The notes under the pieces are model-generated. The model did not search any database, had not been told where the DNA came from, and worked only from the letters and a program-made list of their open reading frames with translations. Source: Clostridia bacterium (GTDB lineage Bacteria; Bacillota; Clostridia; Oscillospirales; CAG-272). From it: a stretch of 64,000 nucleotides of DNA. This document shows, piece by piece, positions 40,530 to 49,790 of this stretch; position 1 is the first letter of the stretch; every line of letters begins with the position of its first letter. The translations under genes were made by a program, and so were the position numbers. The stretch is from the NCBI GenBank assembly GCA_017467105.1, contig JAFTSU010000014.1:1-64000 (forward strand), read 5' to 3'.

Positions 40530-41303
40530 TTATCTGAGCTTTCTGCAATATTGGGTGCACAGCTTATCCGTGCAATTGGAGCATTTTAACGCCTCGTTGG
40601 ACTTGTCCCAGAATCTCTCGGGATAGAGCATAAAGCAGGATTCCCATACGACGAAGATGATGAACGCCAACAGAACCAGCACGGTAGAGTAAAGGCTTCC
40701 TATAAACATCATAGGCGTAAACATCATCATATGGTCCCAGTTATATATGCGGCAGGTAGTACAGCATCTTGAGCCGATCATAAGCCTGAAGGGACACCAT
40801 ATAAGCACGCAAATCAGATCACATACGTAGAAAACAACCGATATCATGAACAGCCAGGAGTTATTTATAACACGTGCGAAATACAGCACGCCGATCACGG
40901 TGAGCAGTATTGACCACAGTATCAGTACCTTGTACGCCGCCTTGGTGGTTGAGGTCACGTAATCCTTAAGCGCCTTGTAATTGATCTTCTCCTTTATTTC
41001 CATAAACCGTATCTTCAGGTGCTTCTGAGAGCCCAAAGGAACGATATTCCGAACGGGCAGAAGCTGGAAGAGCATATCTATTATCCATATTCCGAAGAGA
41101 ACGTGCAGAAGGGAGAAACGGTCAAAGAATCCGCCTTTGGAGATGATGACGAATTCCTCCGGTCTTGCGAAGAAGAGCCACACGCAGAAGCTTAGCGCAA
41201 AGCATCTGAAAACAAGCTTCAGTATGTATCTTTTTCGTGTACGAGATATCTGCGGCTTCTCCAGCTCGCAGTCTCTGTCGCGATTGTTTTGTTCAGTTAT
41301 CAT
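40530..41303 (-). CDS. Cys-rich polytopic membrane protein, 257 aa
   Basis: Function not recognised. About five hydrophobic segments (near residues 30-50, 60-85, 120-145, 150-170 and 205-230) make it an integral membrane protein. Two cysteine clusters stand out: GSRCCTTCRIYNWDH between the fourth and fifth helices, and CSNCTDKLCTQYC at the C-terminus. These could bind a metal or an iron-sulfur cluster at the membrane face. The ribosome binding site is AGAGGT and a promoter lies at 41331-41359. It is divergently arranged with the FAD dehydrogenase gene. Confidence 0.7.
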   Translation of the reverse strand: MITEQNNRDRDCELEKPQISRTRKRYILKLVFRCFALSFCVWLFFARPEEFVIISKGGFFDRFSLLHVLFGIWIIDMLFQLLPVRNIVPLGSQKHLKIRFMEIKEKINYKALKDYVTSTTKAAYKVLILWSILLTVIGVLYFARVINNSWLFMISVVFYVCDLICVLIWCPFRLMIGSRCCTTCRIYNWDHMMMFTPMMFIGSLYSTVLVLLAFIIFVVWESCFMLYPERFWDKSNEALKCSNCTDKLCTQYCRKLR

Positions 41304-41330
41304 CAGATTACCTCTGTGTGTTTTTAGAAG

Positions 41331-41359
41331 ATTTTATCATATATTGTGGTTTTTTTCAA
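41331..41359 (-). promoter_or_regulatory. Promoter of the Cys-rich membrane protein
   Basis: Minus-strand TTGAAA, 17 nt, TAAAAT. Confidence 0.7.
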
Positions 41360-41429
41360 GTACAAATTGCAAAAGACCTGTGAAAAAAATAAAAATTTAA
41401 GCAGCCACCTCTTATATTTGCGCCCGATA

Positions 41430-41458
41430 TTGATTTTTTTATTAATATGTGTTATAAT
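41430..41458 (+). promoter_or_regulatory. Promoter of the FAD dehydrogenase
   Basis: TTGATT, 17 nt, TATAAT. Confidence 0.75.
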
Positions 41459-41526
41459 TGGAATGTTAAAGAAGAACGGAACGGTCCCGCGTTTTCATAG
41501 CGGCAGTTCTTATTTAGGAGATGGAA

Positions 41527-42906
41527 ATGAAATACGATTGTGTGATAGTCGGCGCAGGTCCCGGAGGTATCTTTTCTGCATATGAGCTGGCTATAAAGGC
41601 GCCGGAGCTTAAAGTTGCGGTATTCGAGCTTGGTACTGAGCTATCGGGAAGGCACTGTCCCATAGACGGTGATAAGATCAAGTCCTGCATAGGCTGTAAG
41701 ACCTGTGCTATAATGAACGGCTTCGGAGGTGCGGGAGCTTTCTCTGACGGAAAGTACAATATTACCAATGATTTCGGCGGCTCACTCTATGAGTATATAG
41801 GCAGAGGACGCGCTATAGAGCTTATGGAGTACGTTGACAGCATAAATATGAAATACGGCGGAGCCGGAACGAAAATGTACTCAACCGCGGGGAATGCCTT
41901 CAAGACTAAGTGCATACAGAATAAGCTTACGCTTCTTGATGCCTCCGTTAGACATCTCGGCACGGATATCAACTACGTGGTGCTGGAGAATCTTTATGCA
42001 TTCCTTGAGGACAAGGTTGACTTTTACTTCAATACTCCGGTAGAAAAAATCGCGAAAAGTGAACACGGGTACATCCTTACCACGAAAAAAGGCGACTTTA
42101 CAGGGGATAAGTGCATCATATCCGTAGGCAGAAGCGGCAGTAAGTGGATGGAGAGCGTGTGTGCGTCTCTCGGCATACCCACGAATTCCAGCCGAGTTGA
42201 TATCGGAGTAAGAGTAGAGATACCCGCAGTAATTTTTGAGCACATTACAAGCGAGCTTTATGAGGGTAAGATCGTTTACAGAACGGAGAAGTTTGAGGAC
42301 AGAGTCAGAACCTTCTGTATGAATCCCAACGGAATAGTGGTTAACGAGAATACCAACGGCATCGTTACGGTAAACGGTCACAGCTTCGAGGATCCGGAGC
42401 GCAAGACCGAAAATACTAATTTTGCCCTTCTGGTTGCAAAGCATTTTTCTGAGCCCTTTAAGGATTCCAACGGCTACGGCGAGAATATTGCCAGACTTTC
42501 CAATATGCTTGGCGGAGGAGTCATAGTACAGCGATTCGGAGATCTGGAGAGAGGCAGACGCAGCACCAAGCAGCGTATAGAGGAGAACACCGTTAGACCC
42601 ACGCTCTCCGCTACACCCGGAGATCTGTCGCTAGTACTTCCCAAGCGTATCTTGGACGGAATCATCGAGATGATATACGCTCTTGACAATATAGCGCCCG
42701 GTATGGCAAACGACGATACCTTGCTCTACGGAGTGGAGGTCAAGTTCTATAATATGGAGGTGGAGCTTGATCACAATCTCGAGACCTGCCACAAGGGACT
42801 TTACGTTATAGGCGACGGCAGCGGAGTGACCCATTCGTTGTCTCACGCATCAGCCAGCGGAGTATACGTCGCGGACCTTATAGCGAGCGATATTAATAAG
42901 GCGTAA
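41527..42906 (+). CDS. FAD-dependent dehydrogenase (COG2509 type), 459 aa
   Basis: A flavoprotein oxidoreductase of the uncharacterised FAD-dependent dehydrogenase family. The dinucleotide-binding motif VIVGAGPGGIFSAYEL is at residues 5-20. A CIGCKTCAIMNGFGGAGAFS segment follows near 55-75, and the C-terminal FAD segment is GLYVIGDGSGVTHSLSHAS. I chose ATG 41527 because the AGGAG at 41516-41520 is then six nucleotides away; the ATG at 41521 touches it. The Gfo/Idh/MocA gene follows after 50 nt. The electron partner is unknown. Confidence 0.88.
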   Translation: MKYDCVIVGAGPGGIFSAYELAIKAPELKVAVFELGTELSGRHCPIDGDKIKSCIGCKTCAIMNGFGGAGAFSDGKYNITNDFGGSLYEYIGRGRAIELMEYVDSINMKYGGAGTKMYSTAGNAFKTKCIQNKLTLLDASVRHLGTDINYVVLENLYAFLEDKVDFYFNTPVEKIAKSEHGYILTTKKGDFTGDKCIISVGRSGSKWMESVCASLGIPTNSSRVDIGVRVEIPAVIFEHITSELYEGKIVYRTEKFEDRVRTFCMNPNGIVVNENTNGIVTVNGHSFEDPERKTENTNFALLVAKHFSEPFKDSNGYGENIARLSNMLGGGVIVQRFGDLERGRRSTKQRIEENTVRPTLSATPGDLSLVLPKRILDGIIEMIYALDNIAPGMANDDTLLYGVEVKFYNMEVELDHNLETCHKGLYVIGDGSGVTHSLSHASASGVYVADLIASDINKA

Positions 42907-42955
42907 TTTTGATGCGTGTTTTTCGAAATATTTTAAATTTGAGAGGATATAGAAA

Positions 42956-43831
42956 ATGAAAAGAATAGCTATACTTGGCTGTGAGAATTCACATGCAGGC
43001 TCATTCCTTAATACCATCAAGGCTCACGAGGAGTTTCACGATATTGAGGTAATAGGCGTTTTCAGCGAGGAGAGAGAGGCTGCCGAGAAGCTTAATGAGA
43101 AGTTTGGAGTACCCGTGCTTGACAACTACACGGACGCTCTCGGTAAGATCGACGGTCTTGTAGTTACCGCCCGCAACGGCGCAAATCATCTGAAGTACGC
43201 CGCGCCCTATCTTGACAGCGGTGTTCCTATGTACATTGATAAGCCTATAACCAACAGCGAGGAGGACGCTCTGACCTTGGTCCGCGAGTTTGAAAAGCGT
43301 GGAATTCGTTACACGGGTGGCTCTTGTCTGCGTCACGACGTGTTCGTTAAGTCTCTTGCGGAGGACAGGCTCAACAACGTTGACGGCGAGACCGTCGGAG
43401 GACTTGTACGCGCTCCCATTGACCCTAACAGCTCCTATGGCGGATTCTTCTTCTACGCTCCCCATATGGTAGAGTCGACTCTTGAGATCTTCGGTAAATA
43501 TCCAAAGTCCGTCAAGGCGTATCAGAATGGCAGAAAGTATAACGTAGTATTCAGATACGAGGATTACGACGTAAACGGCATTTTCGTTTCAGATAATTCC
43601 TATTACTTTGCTGAAAGACAAGCCGAACGTGGCTTCCGCGGCGCTAAGGTAGCCTCCGGAGCGGGCAACGACTGGATCTATTCCGAGTTTACAGATTATT
43701 ACAGACTTCTTTGCGGAGAGGATCGCATCGGAACTCCCGAGGACTTCATCGCATCCGTTTTCGTTATGAACGCTATCAAGCGCTCTCTTGATTCCGGAAA
43801 TGAGGAGAAGGTAAACGAGATAAAGCTGTGA
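42956..43831 (+). CDS. Gfo/Idh/MocA family oxidoreductase, 291 aa
   Basis: An NAD(P)-dependent dehydrogenase of the glucose-fructose oxidoreductase/inositol dehydrogenase family. The Rossmann loop is ILGCENSHAGSF rather than the usual GxGxxG, so nucleotide binding may be atypical. The catalytic-region motif IDKPITNSEED (the EKP-like motif) and a later HxxxxxxxF pattern (APHMVESTLEIFG) are present. It is shorter than typical 330-380-residue members. Preceded by GAGAGGA and followed by a strong terminator; probably co-transcribed with the FAD dehydrogenase. The substrate is a sugar or polyol derivative by family, not by direct evidence. Confidence 0.85.
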   Translation: MKRIAILGCENSHAGSFLNTIKAHEEFHDIEVIGVFSEEREAAEKLNEKFGVPVLDNYTDALGKIDGLVVTARNGANHLKYAAPYLDSGVPMYIDKPITNSEEDALTLVREFEKRGIRYTGGSCLRHDVFVKSLAEDRLNNVDGETVGGLVRAPIDPNSSYGGFFFYAPHMVESTLEIFGKYPKSVKAYQNGRKYNVVFRYEDYDVNGIFVSDNSYYFAERQAERGFRGAKVASGAGNDWIYSEFTDYYRLLCGEDRIGTPEDFIASVFVMNAIKRSLDSGNEEKVNEIKL

Positions 43832-43933
43832 TTTGATGATCGTGCGGCGAAGGCAGGGCTGTGCATATCGACAGACGCCCAAGTAAAATGGCAGCCATAC
43901 GCTTGCCAATATCATCAAAACGGGTTATAATAT

Positions 43934-43970
43934 AAAAACAGCGAGGAATTTTGATCCCTCGCTGTTTTTT
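43934..43970. terminator. Bidirectional terminator
   Basis: AAAAACAGCGAGG pairs with CCTCGCTGTTTTT (to 43969). It serves the Gfo/Idh/MocA gene and possibly purC from the other side. Confidence 0.88.
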
Positions 43971-44042
43971 GCTTCTGCGTTCCCTGTGTCGCATTAAAGC
44001 CACGCGTCACCGCGTACGCCTCCTTGCAAACAAAAAAGCCGA

Positions 44043-44726
44043 TTATCTGTTAAGTATGTACTTAGTGAGCTCTACGGGAGGAACGATAGTGCCGTCCTTG
44101 TAGACTCTCATATTGCCCGATGCGATCTCGTCGATAAGTATGACGTCGTCACCGTTGTAGCCGAACTCGAACTTGATATCCCAGAGATCCAGACCGATAG
44201 ATTTCAGATCGTCAGCAACGATCCTGGTGATCCTTAGAGTCTGCTCCTTCATGGACTTGAACATTTCCTCTGACATAACGCCGAGAGCCGCAAGTCCCTC
44301 AGACGTAACGAGAGGATCTCCCTTCTCGTCATTCTTAAAGGTGCATTCTACGTATCCGCCCTCCAGGGGAGTGCCGTCCGCAATATACTCACCATAGCGT
44401 CTGATAAAGCTGCCGGTTGCAACGAGTCTGCAGATGACCTCCAGACCGTGACCGAACACCTTACCGGGAAGTACCTCCATGGTAACGTTGTCGATATCTG
44501 CTGAGACGTAGTGGGTTTTGATTCCCGCCTTCTTGAGAAGCTCGAAATAGTAGATTGAGGTACGCAGATTAGCCTTACCAATGCCTTCGATCTTAAGACC
44601 TACAGTGTTTTCGCCGGGATCGAATACGCCGTCCTTGCCGGTGCAGTCATCCTTAAATTTGAGCATTACGTTTCCGTTATCAAGAGCGTAAACGTCCTTG
44701 GTTTTGCCTTCGTAAAGTTTTTTCAT
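44043..44726 (-). CDS. purC: SAICAR synthase (phosphoribosylaminoimidazole-succinocarboxamide synthase), 227 aa
   Basis: Condenses CAIR with aspartate using ATP in purine synthesis. The start [15 protein letters not shown], the [29 protein letters not shown] region and the DWKFEFG-like [18 protein letters not shown] end are characteristic. I chose the ATG at 44726 (GGAG eight nucleotides upstream) over in-frame ATGs further upstream. Length is normal. It is separated from the main purine operon and transcribed in the opposite direction from its own promoter at 44771-44799. Confidence 0.95.
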   Translation of the reverse strand: MKKLYEGKTKDVYALDNGNVMLKFKDDCTGKDGVFDPGENTVGLKIEGIGKANLRTSIYYFELLKKAGIKTHYVSADIDNVTMEVLPGKVFGHGLEVICRLVATGSFIRRYGEYIADGTPLEGGYVECTFKNDEKGDPLVTSEGLAALGVMSEEMFKSMKEQTLRITRIVADDLKSIGLDLWDIKFEFGYNGDDVILIDEIASGNMRVYKDGTIVPPVELTKYILNR

Positions 44727-44770
44727 TGTCTTCTCCATTCTACGCCTGACGGCGAATAATTTACGGATAT

Positions 44771-44799
44771 ATTTTATCACATAAAATTTGATTTGTGAA
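44771..44799 (-). promoter_or_regulatory. purC promoter
   Basis: Minus-strand TTCACA, 17 nt, TAAAAT. The remaining gap to 44998 holds no recognisable gene or RNA. Confidence 0.7.
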
Positions 44800-44998
44800 T
44801 AGGTTTTTGAAAAAAGCGGAGAATTTTTGAAAAAACTGCGAAATGAACAAAAAACAGGAATTCAACTCCTTTTGGATAGAGCAGTTTGCTCGACACTCGA
44901 AGACTGTTTTCTTCCCGCTTTTGACAAAATCCATCTTCTGTTTGTCGGGAAAGGGCGGAGAATAGTGTATTAAAGAGAGATAAAGAGCTGTCCATCAC

Positions 44999-45027
44999 TT
45001 GACAACGTAATTGAAAAATGGTAAAAT
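44999..45027 (+). promoter_or_regulatory. Promoter of the degenerate GH39-like gene
   Basis: TTGACA, 17 nt, TAAAAT, 33 nt before the ATG. Confidence 0.75.
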
Positions 45028-45060
45028 AAAACGTGAAAAAAGCACCGAAAGGTTGATCAT

Positions 45061-46413
45061 ATGTTAAACAGAGTAATCAGCGTTGATTTTCAGAAAAAGA
45101 CGGGCAAAATAAAGCCGTTGAACTGTATAAACGGCGGTCCTCGCTCAGGCGGCTACAATCTCCCCTTCGACGTAACGGAGGAGTTTTCGGAGATGTGCGT
45201 GCCAATGGTCAGGACGGTCACGCCGGACGGAGAATACGGAAATAATCAGTTTATTAACATACATTGCATATTCCCGGATTTTTCGGCAGACGCGGAGCTG
45301 GAGGAATCCTACAACTTCCTGCCCACCGATCTTTACATAGCGTCTATTCGTCAGACGGGAGCGGAGATCTTCTACAGACTTGGCGAGAGTGCTGAGCCGT
45401 ACTCGCGGAAAATCTACGCACGCCCCCCGGCTGATCCTGAAAAATGGGCGCAGATCTGCGAGCATATCATAATGCATTACAACGAGGGATGGGCGAACGG
45501 CTTCAAGTATAACATCAAGTATTGGGAGATATGGAGCGCTCCGGATTCGTCGGTCGGCTTTGAGGGCGACGCAACAGAATATTATGAGCTTTACCGCGTA
45601 ACAGCAAACCGCCTGCGCGAGAGATTCCCAAAGATAAAGATCGGAGCATACGGAGCCCGCGGCTTCTATTCTCTCAACCGCCTTGACGCAACCGAGGAGA
45701 TGAAGGGGTACGTTCCCTTTATGCAGAAGTTCTTTTCTTACATAAACGCAGAGGCAACGTGCGCGCCTCTCGACTTCTTTACCTGGTCCGTTTACACCTC
45801 TAATCCGGATGAGCTCGCCATGCATATCAAATACGCGAGGACCTACCTTGACGGATCCGGACTTAAGAAGACCAGAAGTATTATCTGCGAGTATAATACT
45901 GCCACAAAAGGCGACACGCCCCCCGCCTTATCCCCGGATTTCGCCTCTGAACTGGGCGCTTCGCTGATCCTTGCGCAGAAGAGCCCTGTTGACGTTATGA
46001 TGTATTCCACCTCGGATATCAGATCCGCTATGAACGGTCTTTTTACAATCGATGACCACGTAAAGCCCCATCACTATGCGGCGTATAACGTAATGTGCGC
46101 CTTCGGTAAGCTCTACAAGCTCGGGACCTCCTTTGAGACCAGCGGTGATTACCGTAAGGAGCTGTATTCTCTCGCGGCGGGCAATTCTCAGACTGCTACC
46201 GTTATGCTGATCACAAGAAGCTATAGCGGACGGGTTGAGATAATGCTGGAGAACTGTCCCTTTGATACCTGCAGAGTGGTGAAAACCGTACCCGGAGGGG
46301 AACGCGGTGAGGGCACTGTATACAGAGCGGAGAACGTCACTATCACAGGATCGAAGATCATACTTCCCACCAAGAAGAACGAGATCTACGAGATCACACT
46401 CTTCAATAAGTAA
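45061..46413 (+). CDS. GH39-like protein with a degenerate active site, 450 aa
   Basis: Full-length paralogue of the 18515-19807 protein: the block EHIIMHYNEGWANGF and the following barrel strands align directly. The acid/base position reads YWEIWSAPD (S159-A160-P161) where the paralogue has NEP, so the acid/base Glu is lost. The active-site His is also replaced (FTWSVY, S243). The nucleophile-like Glu is kept in IICEYN (E277). It is therefore unlikely to be a normal retaining glycosidase and may be a sugar-binding or lectin-like derivative. No signal peptide. It has its own promoter and ribosome binding site GAAAGG. The frame is intact, so it is not a pseudogene. Confidence 0.75.
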   Translation: MLNRVISVDFQKKTGKIKPLNCINGGPRSGGYNLPFDVTEEFSEMCVPMVRTVTPDGEYGNNQFINIHCIFPDFSADAELEESYNFLPTDLYIASIRQTGAEIFYRLGESAEPYSRKIYARPPADPEKWAQICEHIIMHYNEGWANGFKYNIKYWEIWSAPDSSVGFEGDATEYYELYRVTANRLRERFPKIKIGAYGARGFYSLNRLDATEEMKGYVPFMQKFFSYINAEATCAPLDFFTWSVYTSNPDELAMHIKYARTYLDGSGLKKTRSIICEYNTATKGDTPPALSPDFASELGASLILAQKSPVDVMMYSTSDIRSAMNGLFTIDDHVKPHHYAAYNVMCAFGKLYKLGTSFETSGDYRKELYSLAAGNSQTATVMLITRSYSGRVEIMLENCPFDTCRVVKTVPGGERGEGTVYRAENVTITGSKIILPTKKNEIYEITLFNK

Positions 46414-46514
46414 TACGTTTCCCGGCATAAGACGTTCCACAGTATTTGTGGAAATTGAACAAATAAAATGCGAGCGCTCCCGAAATATTTTAAATCTTGC
46501 GCTCTCACAAAGTC

Positions 46515-46543
46515 TTGACAGTATTTAAAATCTATGTTAGAAT
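46515..46543 (+). promoter_or_regulatory. Promoter of the purine operon
   Basis: TTGACA, 17 nt, TAGAAT, about 20 nt upstream of the riboswitch. Confidence 0.85.
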
Positions 46544-46565
46544 ATAGACGGTAAATGGTTTTTGT

Positions 46566-46633
46566 GACCGACGGACAGCGGAATTGACCGCAAGGAAGCA
46601 AAAATCTCTGGCAATTGTCGACCGTCTGGGCAG
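46566..46633 (+). promoter_or_regulatory. ZTP (ZMP/ZTP, pfl) riboswitch
   Basis: The leader matches the pfl/ZTP aptamer pattern: GACCGACGGACAGCGGAA, then ACCGCAAGGAAGC, a variable linker, then CGACCGTCTGGGCA. ZTP reports folate (10-formyl-THF) shortage through ZMP accumulation. Here it precedes a purine operon that encodes both formyl-THF-dependent transferases (PurN and AICAR transformylase), which fits the known biology. The 3' GGGC of the aptamer overlaps the stem of the terminator at 46628-46660. Confidence 0.8.
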
Positions 46634-46672
46634 AACTACCTTTCCGGGTGAGTTCTGCCCATTTTGTTTTTT
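46628..46672 (+). terminator. Riboswitch-controlled attenuator
   Basis: GGGCAGAACT (46628-46637) pairs perfectly with AGTTCTGCCC (46651-46660), followed by ATTTTGTTTTTT. Its 5' arm shares GGGCA with the aptamer, so ligand-bound aptamer and terminator should exclude each other, giving an ON switch. Confidence 0.85.
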
Positions 46673-46771
46673 AAGACTTATCGATCAGTCATTTTTTGTG
46701 CTGAGCGCAGTCGGGCAGAGACGCCCGTCAACTAAATACGCAGTCGCCGCGGCGACGGAATGGAGTTATAA

Positions 46772-47266
46772 ATGAAAAAAGTAGCAATTCTTATGGGTAG
46801 TGACAGCGATCTTCCTATAGTAGAGAAGGGTATTGCCGTGCTTTCCGATTACGGCATTCCCACAGAGGTGCATATCTATTCCGCGCACCGTACGCCTGTC
46901 GAGGCAGCTGAATTCGTATCGTCTGCAGAGGAGAGGGGTTTTGGCGTTATCATAGCCGCGGCAGGTATGGCGGCTCATCTCGCAGGAGCTGTAGCGGCAA
47001 ACACCGTGCTTCCCGTTATCGGCATTCCGATCTCGTCGAAGAATACGGGAGGTGTAGACGCTCTTCTTTCCACCGTTCAGATGCCGTCTGGAATTCCCGT
47101 TGCTACAGTTGCGATAGACGGCGCGGCAAATGCTGCTCATCTTGCGGCAGAGATACTCGCTCTGTCCGATCCTGCGCTTTCCGCCGCTATCAAGGCTTCA
47201 CGCTCCGCATCTCACGATAAGGTGCTGGAGAAGAACCGGGCGATAGAAGCAAAGTATAACGCATAA
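46772..47266 (+). CDS. purE: N5-carboxyaminoimidazole ribonucleotide mutase (PurE class I), 164 aa
   Basis: Interconverts N5-CAIR and CAIR. The motif ILMGSDSDLPIVEKG, the SAHRTPVE loop and the AAGMAAHLAGAVAA block are diagnostic of PurE. Length is normal. No purK is visible in this window. It is the first gene of the ZTP-riboswitch operon, with a TGGAG ribosome binding site; purF follows after 41 nt. Confidence 0.95.
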   Translation: MKKVAILMGSDSDLPIVEKGIAVLSDYGIPTEVHIYSAHRTPVEAAEFVSSAEERGFGVIIAAAGMAAHLAGAVAANTVLPVIGIPISSKNTGGVDALLSTVQMPSGIPVATVAIDGAANAAHLAAEILALSDPALSAAIKASRSASHDKVLEKNRAIEAKYNA

Positions 47267-47307
47267 TATTTTTGAACGCAAGCTCATAGAAGACAGGGAG
47301 AAGCATT

Positions 47308-48747
47308 ATGGGAGTATTCGGAATAATCGGTAAGGAGAAGGTCAACGTAGCCTCTAGCGTATACTACGGTCTGTACGCGCTGCAGCACAGAGGTCAGGAG
47401 TCGTCGGGTATAGTTGTTAACGATGACGGAATGTTCACGGTGCATAAGGGCTCGGGTATAGTCAACGAGGTGTTTGACGGCGAGTCGCTGAAGAAGCTGG
47501 GCTACGGCAATATGGCTATCGGTCACGTTCGCTACGGAACTCTTGGAACCAGAGGCGTGATCAACGCAGAGCCCATCGTGATAAATCACGTCAAGGGCAA
47601 GCTTGCTATTGCAACCGCCGGCGGAATATCAAACGCATCCGCTTTGAAGCGGGAGCTGGAGATGCAGGGTATGATCTTCCACACGACCAACGAGGCGGAG
47701 GTCGTGTCCTACGTTATCACCCGTGAGCGTATTACCGCTTCGTCAATAGAGGAGGCGGTCAGCCGAGCTATGTATAAGCTGGAGGGCGGATACTGCCTCT
47801 TGCTGATGTCACCTCAAAAGCTTATCGCGGTCAGAGATCCCTACGGCTTCCATCCTATATGCTACGGCAGACGTGACGACGGTCAGTACGTTATAGCCAG
47901 CGAGACCTGCGCCCTTGATTCTGTAGGCGCGACGCTCGTTAAGGAGCTGGACCCCGGTGAGATCGTAGTGTTCTCCAGTGAGGGAGTCAGATCCATCAGA
48001 GAGCATTGCGGCACCAAGCCCGAGAGGCTTTGTATATTTGAATACTTCTATACGGCGCGTCCCGATTCGTCTCTTTATTCAAGATCCGTTCACGAGGCTA
48101 GAAAGAGGGCAGGCGCACTGCTTGCCAAGGCTCATCCAGTGGAGGCTGACGTGGTGGTAGGTGTTCCGGATTCCGGTCTTGATGCAGCTCTCGGATACGC
48201 TATGGAGTCCGGAATACCCTACGGTATAGGACTGATAAAGAATAAGTACATAGGCAGAACCTTCATAGCGCCAGGACAGGACGTGCGTGAGGATAAGGTA
48301 AAGATAAAGCTTAATCCGGTAAAATCAACCGTTGCAGGCAAGCGCATAGTTCTTGTGGATGATTCGATAGTGCGCGGCACCACCTGCGCCAAGCTTATCC
48401 ACCTGCTTAAGAGCGCCGGAGCCAAGGAGGTTCATCTCCGCTCCTCATCCCCGCCGTTCCTTAACCCGTGCTATTACGGTACGGATATTGAGTCCCGTGA
48501 TTCTCTGATTGCGTGCAATCACTCCATTGAGGAGATAAGACGCATTACGGGCGCGGATTCTCTTGGCTATCTTCGTCTGGAGGATGCGTGTAAGATAGGA
48601 GAGGGAAGCACCGCCGGAGGCTATTGCACAGCTTGCTTTGACGGAAAATATCCTACCGGTATCCCAACCTCATATGTTAATAAATACGAAAAGAAAATAT
48701 CTGACAATGAATCTGTAAAGGTGAAAGAAAGCGAGGAAGCAAAGTGA
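47308..48747 (+). CDS. purF: Amidophosphoribosyltransferase with a degenerate glutaminase site, 479 aa
   Basis: Makes phosphoribosylamine from PRPP. The PRTase domain is intact, with [12 protein letters not shown] (about 349-360) and [12 protein letters not shown]. Iron-sulfur Cys residues are kept, including GYCTACF near 440. The N-terminal Ntn glutaminase domain is unusual: the protein begins MGVFGIIG, so the catalytic Cys1 of CGVFGI is replaced by the start Met; an in-frame stop 24 nt upstream excludes a longer start. The oxyanion NGN motif reads ATAGGISN (Asn to Ala at 104). HVRYGT is kept. It should not hydrolyse glutamine and may use ammonia or a partner glutaminase. Overlaps purM by four nucleotides. 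Confidence 0.9.
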   Translation: MGVFGIIGKEKVNVASSVYYGLYALQHRGQESSGIVVNDDGMFTVHKGSGIVNEVFDGESLKKLGYGNMAIGHVRYGTLGTRGVINAEPIVINHVKGKLAIATAGGISNASALKRELEMQGMIFHTTNEAEVVSYVITRERITASSIEEAVSRAMYKLEGGYCLLLMSPQKLIAVRDPYGFHPICYGRRDDGQYVIASETCALDSVGATLVKELDPGEIVVFSSEGVRSIREHCGTKPERLCIFEYFYTARPDSSLYSRSVHEARKRAGALLAKAHPVEADVVVGVPDSGLDAALGYAMESGIPYGIGLIKNKYIGRTFIAPGQDVREDKVKIKLNPVKSTVAGKRIVLVDDSIVRGTTCAKLIHLLKSAGAKEVHLRSSSPPFLNPCYYGTDIESRDSLIACNHSIEEIRRITGADSLGYLRLEDACKIGEGSTAGGYCTACFDGKYPTGIPTSYVNKYEKKISDNESVKVKESEEAK

Positions 48748-49790
48748 AAAACTCAAGATCTGAAAGCTATGCACAGGCAGGCGTTGATATTACCGCGGGC
48801 TACAAAGCGGTCGAGCTTATGAAGGCGCATATAGCCCGTACGAGAAACGAGGGATGTCTTGACGACGTAGGAGGCTTTGGAGGCTGCTTTGGTCTCAACC
48901 TTCTCGGCATAGAGGAGCCGGTATTGGTTTCCGGTACTGACGGATGCGGAACAAAGGTCAAGCTCGCTATCCTTATGGACAAGCACGATACCATCGGAAT
49001 CGACGCTGTGGCTATGTGCGTGAACGATATAATCTGCTGCGGTGCCCGTCCTCTCTTCTTCCTAGACTATATTGCCTGTGGCAAGAATGTTCCAGAGAAG
49101 ATCGCCTCGATAGTCAGCGGTGTTGCCGAGGGCTGTGTTCAGTCCGGCGCGGCTCTTATAGGCGGCGAAACTGCGGAACATCCCGGTCTAATGCCCAAGG
49201 AGGATTATGACCTTGCCGGCTTTGCGGTAGGTATCGTGGATAAGAAGAAGATCATAGATAACTCCTTGATGCGCGAGGGCGACGTTGTGATCGCGCTCTC
49301 CTCGTCCGGCGTTCACTCAAACGGATTTTCTCTCGTTCGCAAGGTGTTCCGCGTTGACGAAAACGGCGAAAATCTCTACACGCCCCGCGCCGAGCTCGGT
49401 GGCAAGACCGTTGCTGAGGCGCTTCTCACTCCAACTAAAATATACGTAAAATCCATACTTGAGCTTATCTCAAAGGTGCACGTAAAGGGTATTTCCCACA
49501 TCACAGGCGGCGGCTTCTACGAGAATATTCCCAGAAGCATTCCGAAGGGACTTACAGCCAGAATAGATAAGTCCTCCGTTCGCGTTCTTCCTATATTTGA
49601 TCTTATCGCCAAGGAGGGTAACATTCCCGAGCGCGATATGTACAACACCTACAATATGGGAGTTGGTATGAGCGTTGTCGTACCCGGAGACGAGGCAGAG
49701 CTTGCTCTCTCCGTGCTTGCGGAGATGGGCGAGGACGCGTACGTCATCGGTGAGATCGTCAGCGGTGACGAGGGAGTGGTGCTTTGCTGA
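48744..49790 (+). CDS. purM: Phosphoribosylformylglycinamidine cyclo-ligase, 348 aa
   Basis: AIR synthetase, which closes the imidazole ring using ATP. The N-terminal [44 protein letters not shown] and [13 protein letters not shown] motifs are typical. Length is normal. The GTG start overlaps the purF stop (GTGA) with GAGGAAG upstream. Confidence 0.95.
   Translation: MKNSRSESYAQAGVDITAGYKAVELMKAHIARTRNEGCLDDVGGFGGCFGLNLLGIEEPVLVSGTDGCGTKVKLAILMDKHDTIGIDAVAMCVNDIICCGARPLFFLDYIACGKNVPEKIASIVSGVAEGCVQSGAALIGGETAEHPGLMPKEDYDLAGFAVGIVDKKKIIDNSLMREGDVVIALSSSGVHSNGFSLVRKVFRVDENGENLYTPRAELGGKTVAEALLTPTKIYVKSILELISKVHVKGISHITGGGFYENIPRSIPKGLTARIDKSSVRVLPIFDLIAKEGNIPERDMYNTYNMGVGMSVVVPGDEAELALSVLAEMGEDAYVIGEIVSGDEGVVLC

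Noticed and set aside
45061-46413. Pseudogene call for the degenerate GH39-like gene
   Set aside because: The frame is complete, with promoter, ribosome binding site and normal codon use, so a maintained non-catalytic protein is more likely.
46584-46775. Small open frame in the purine operon leader
   Set aside because: It overlaps the riboswitch and its terminator stem, and has no ribosome binding site.
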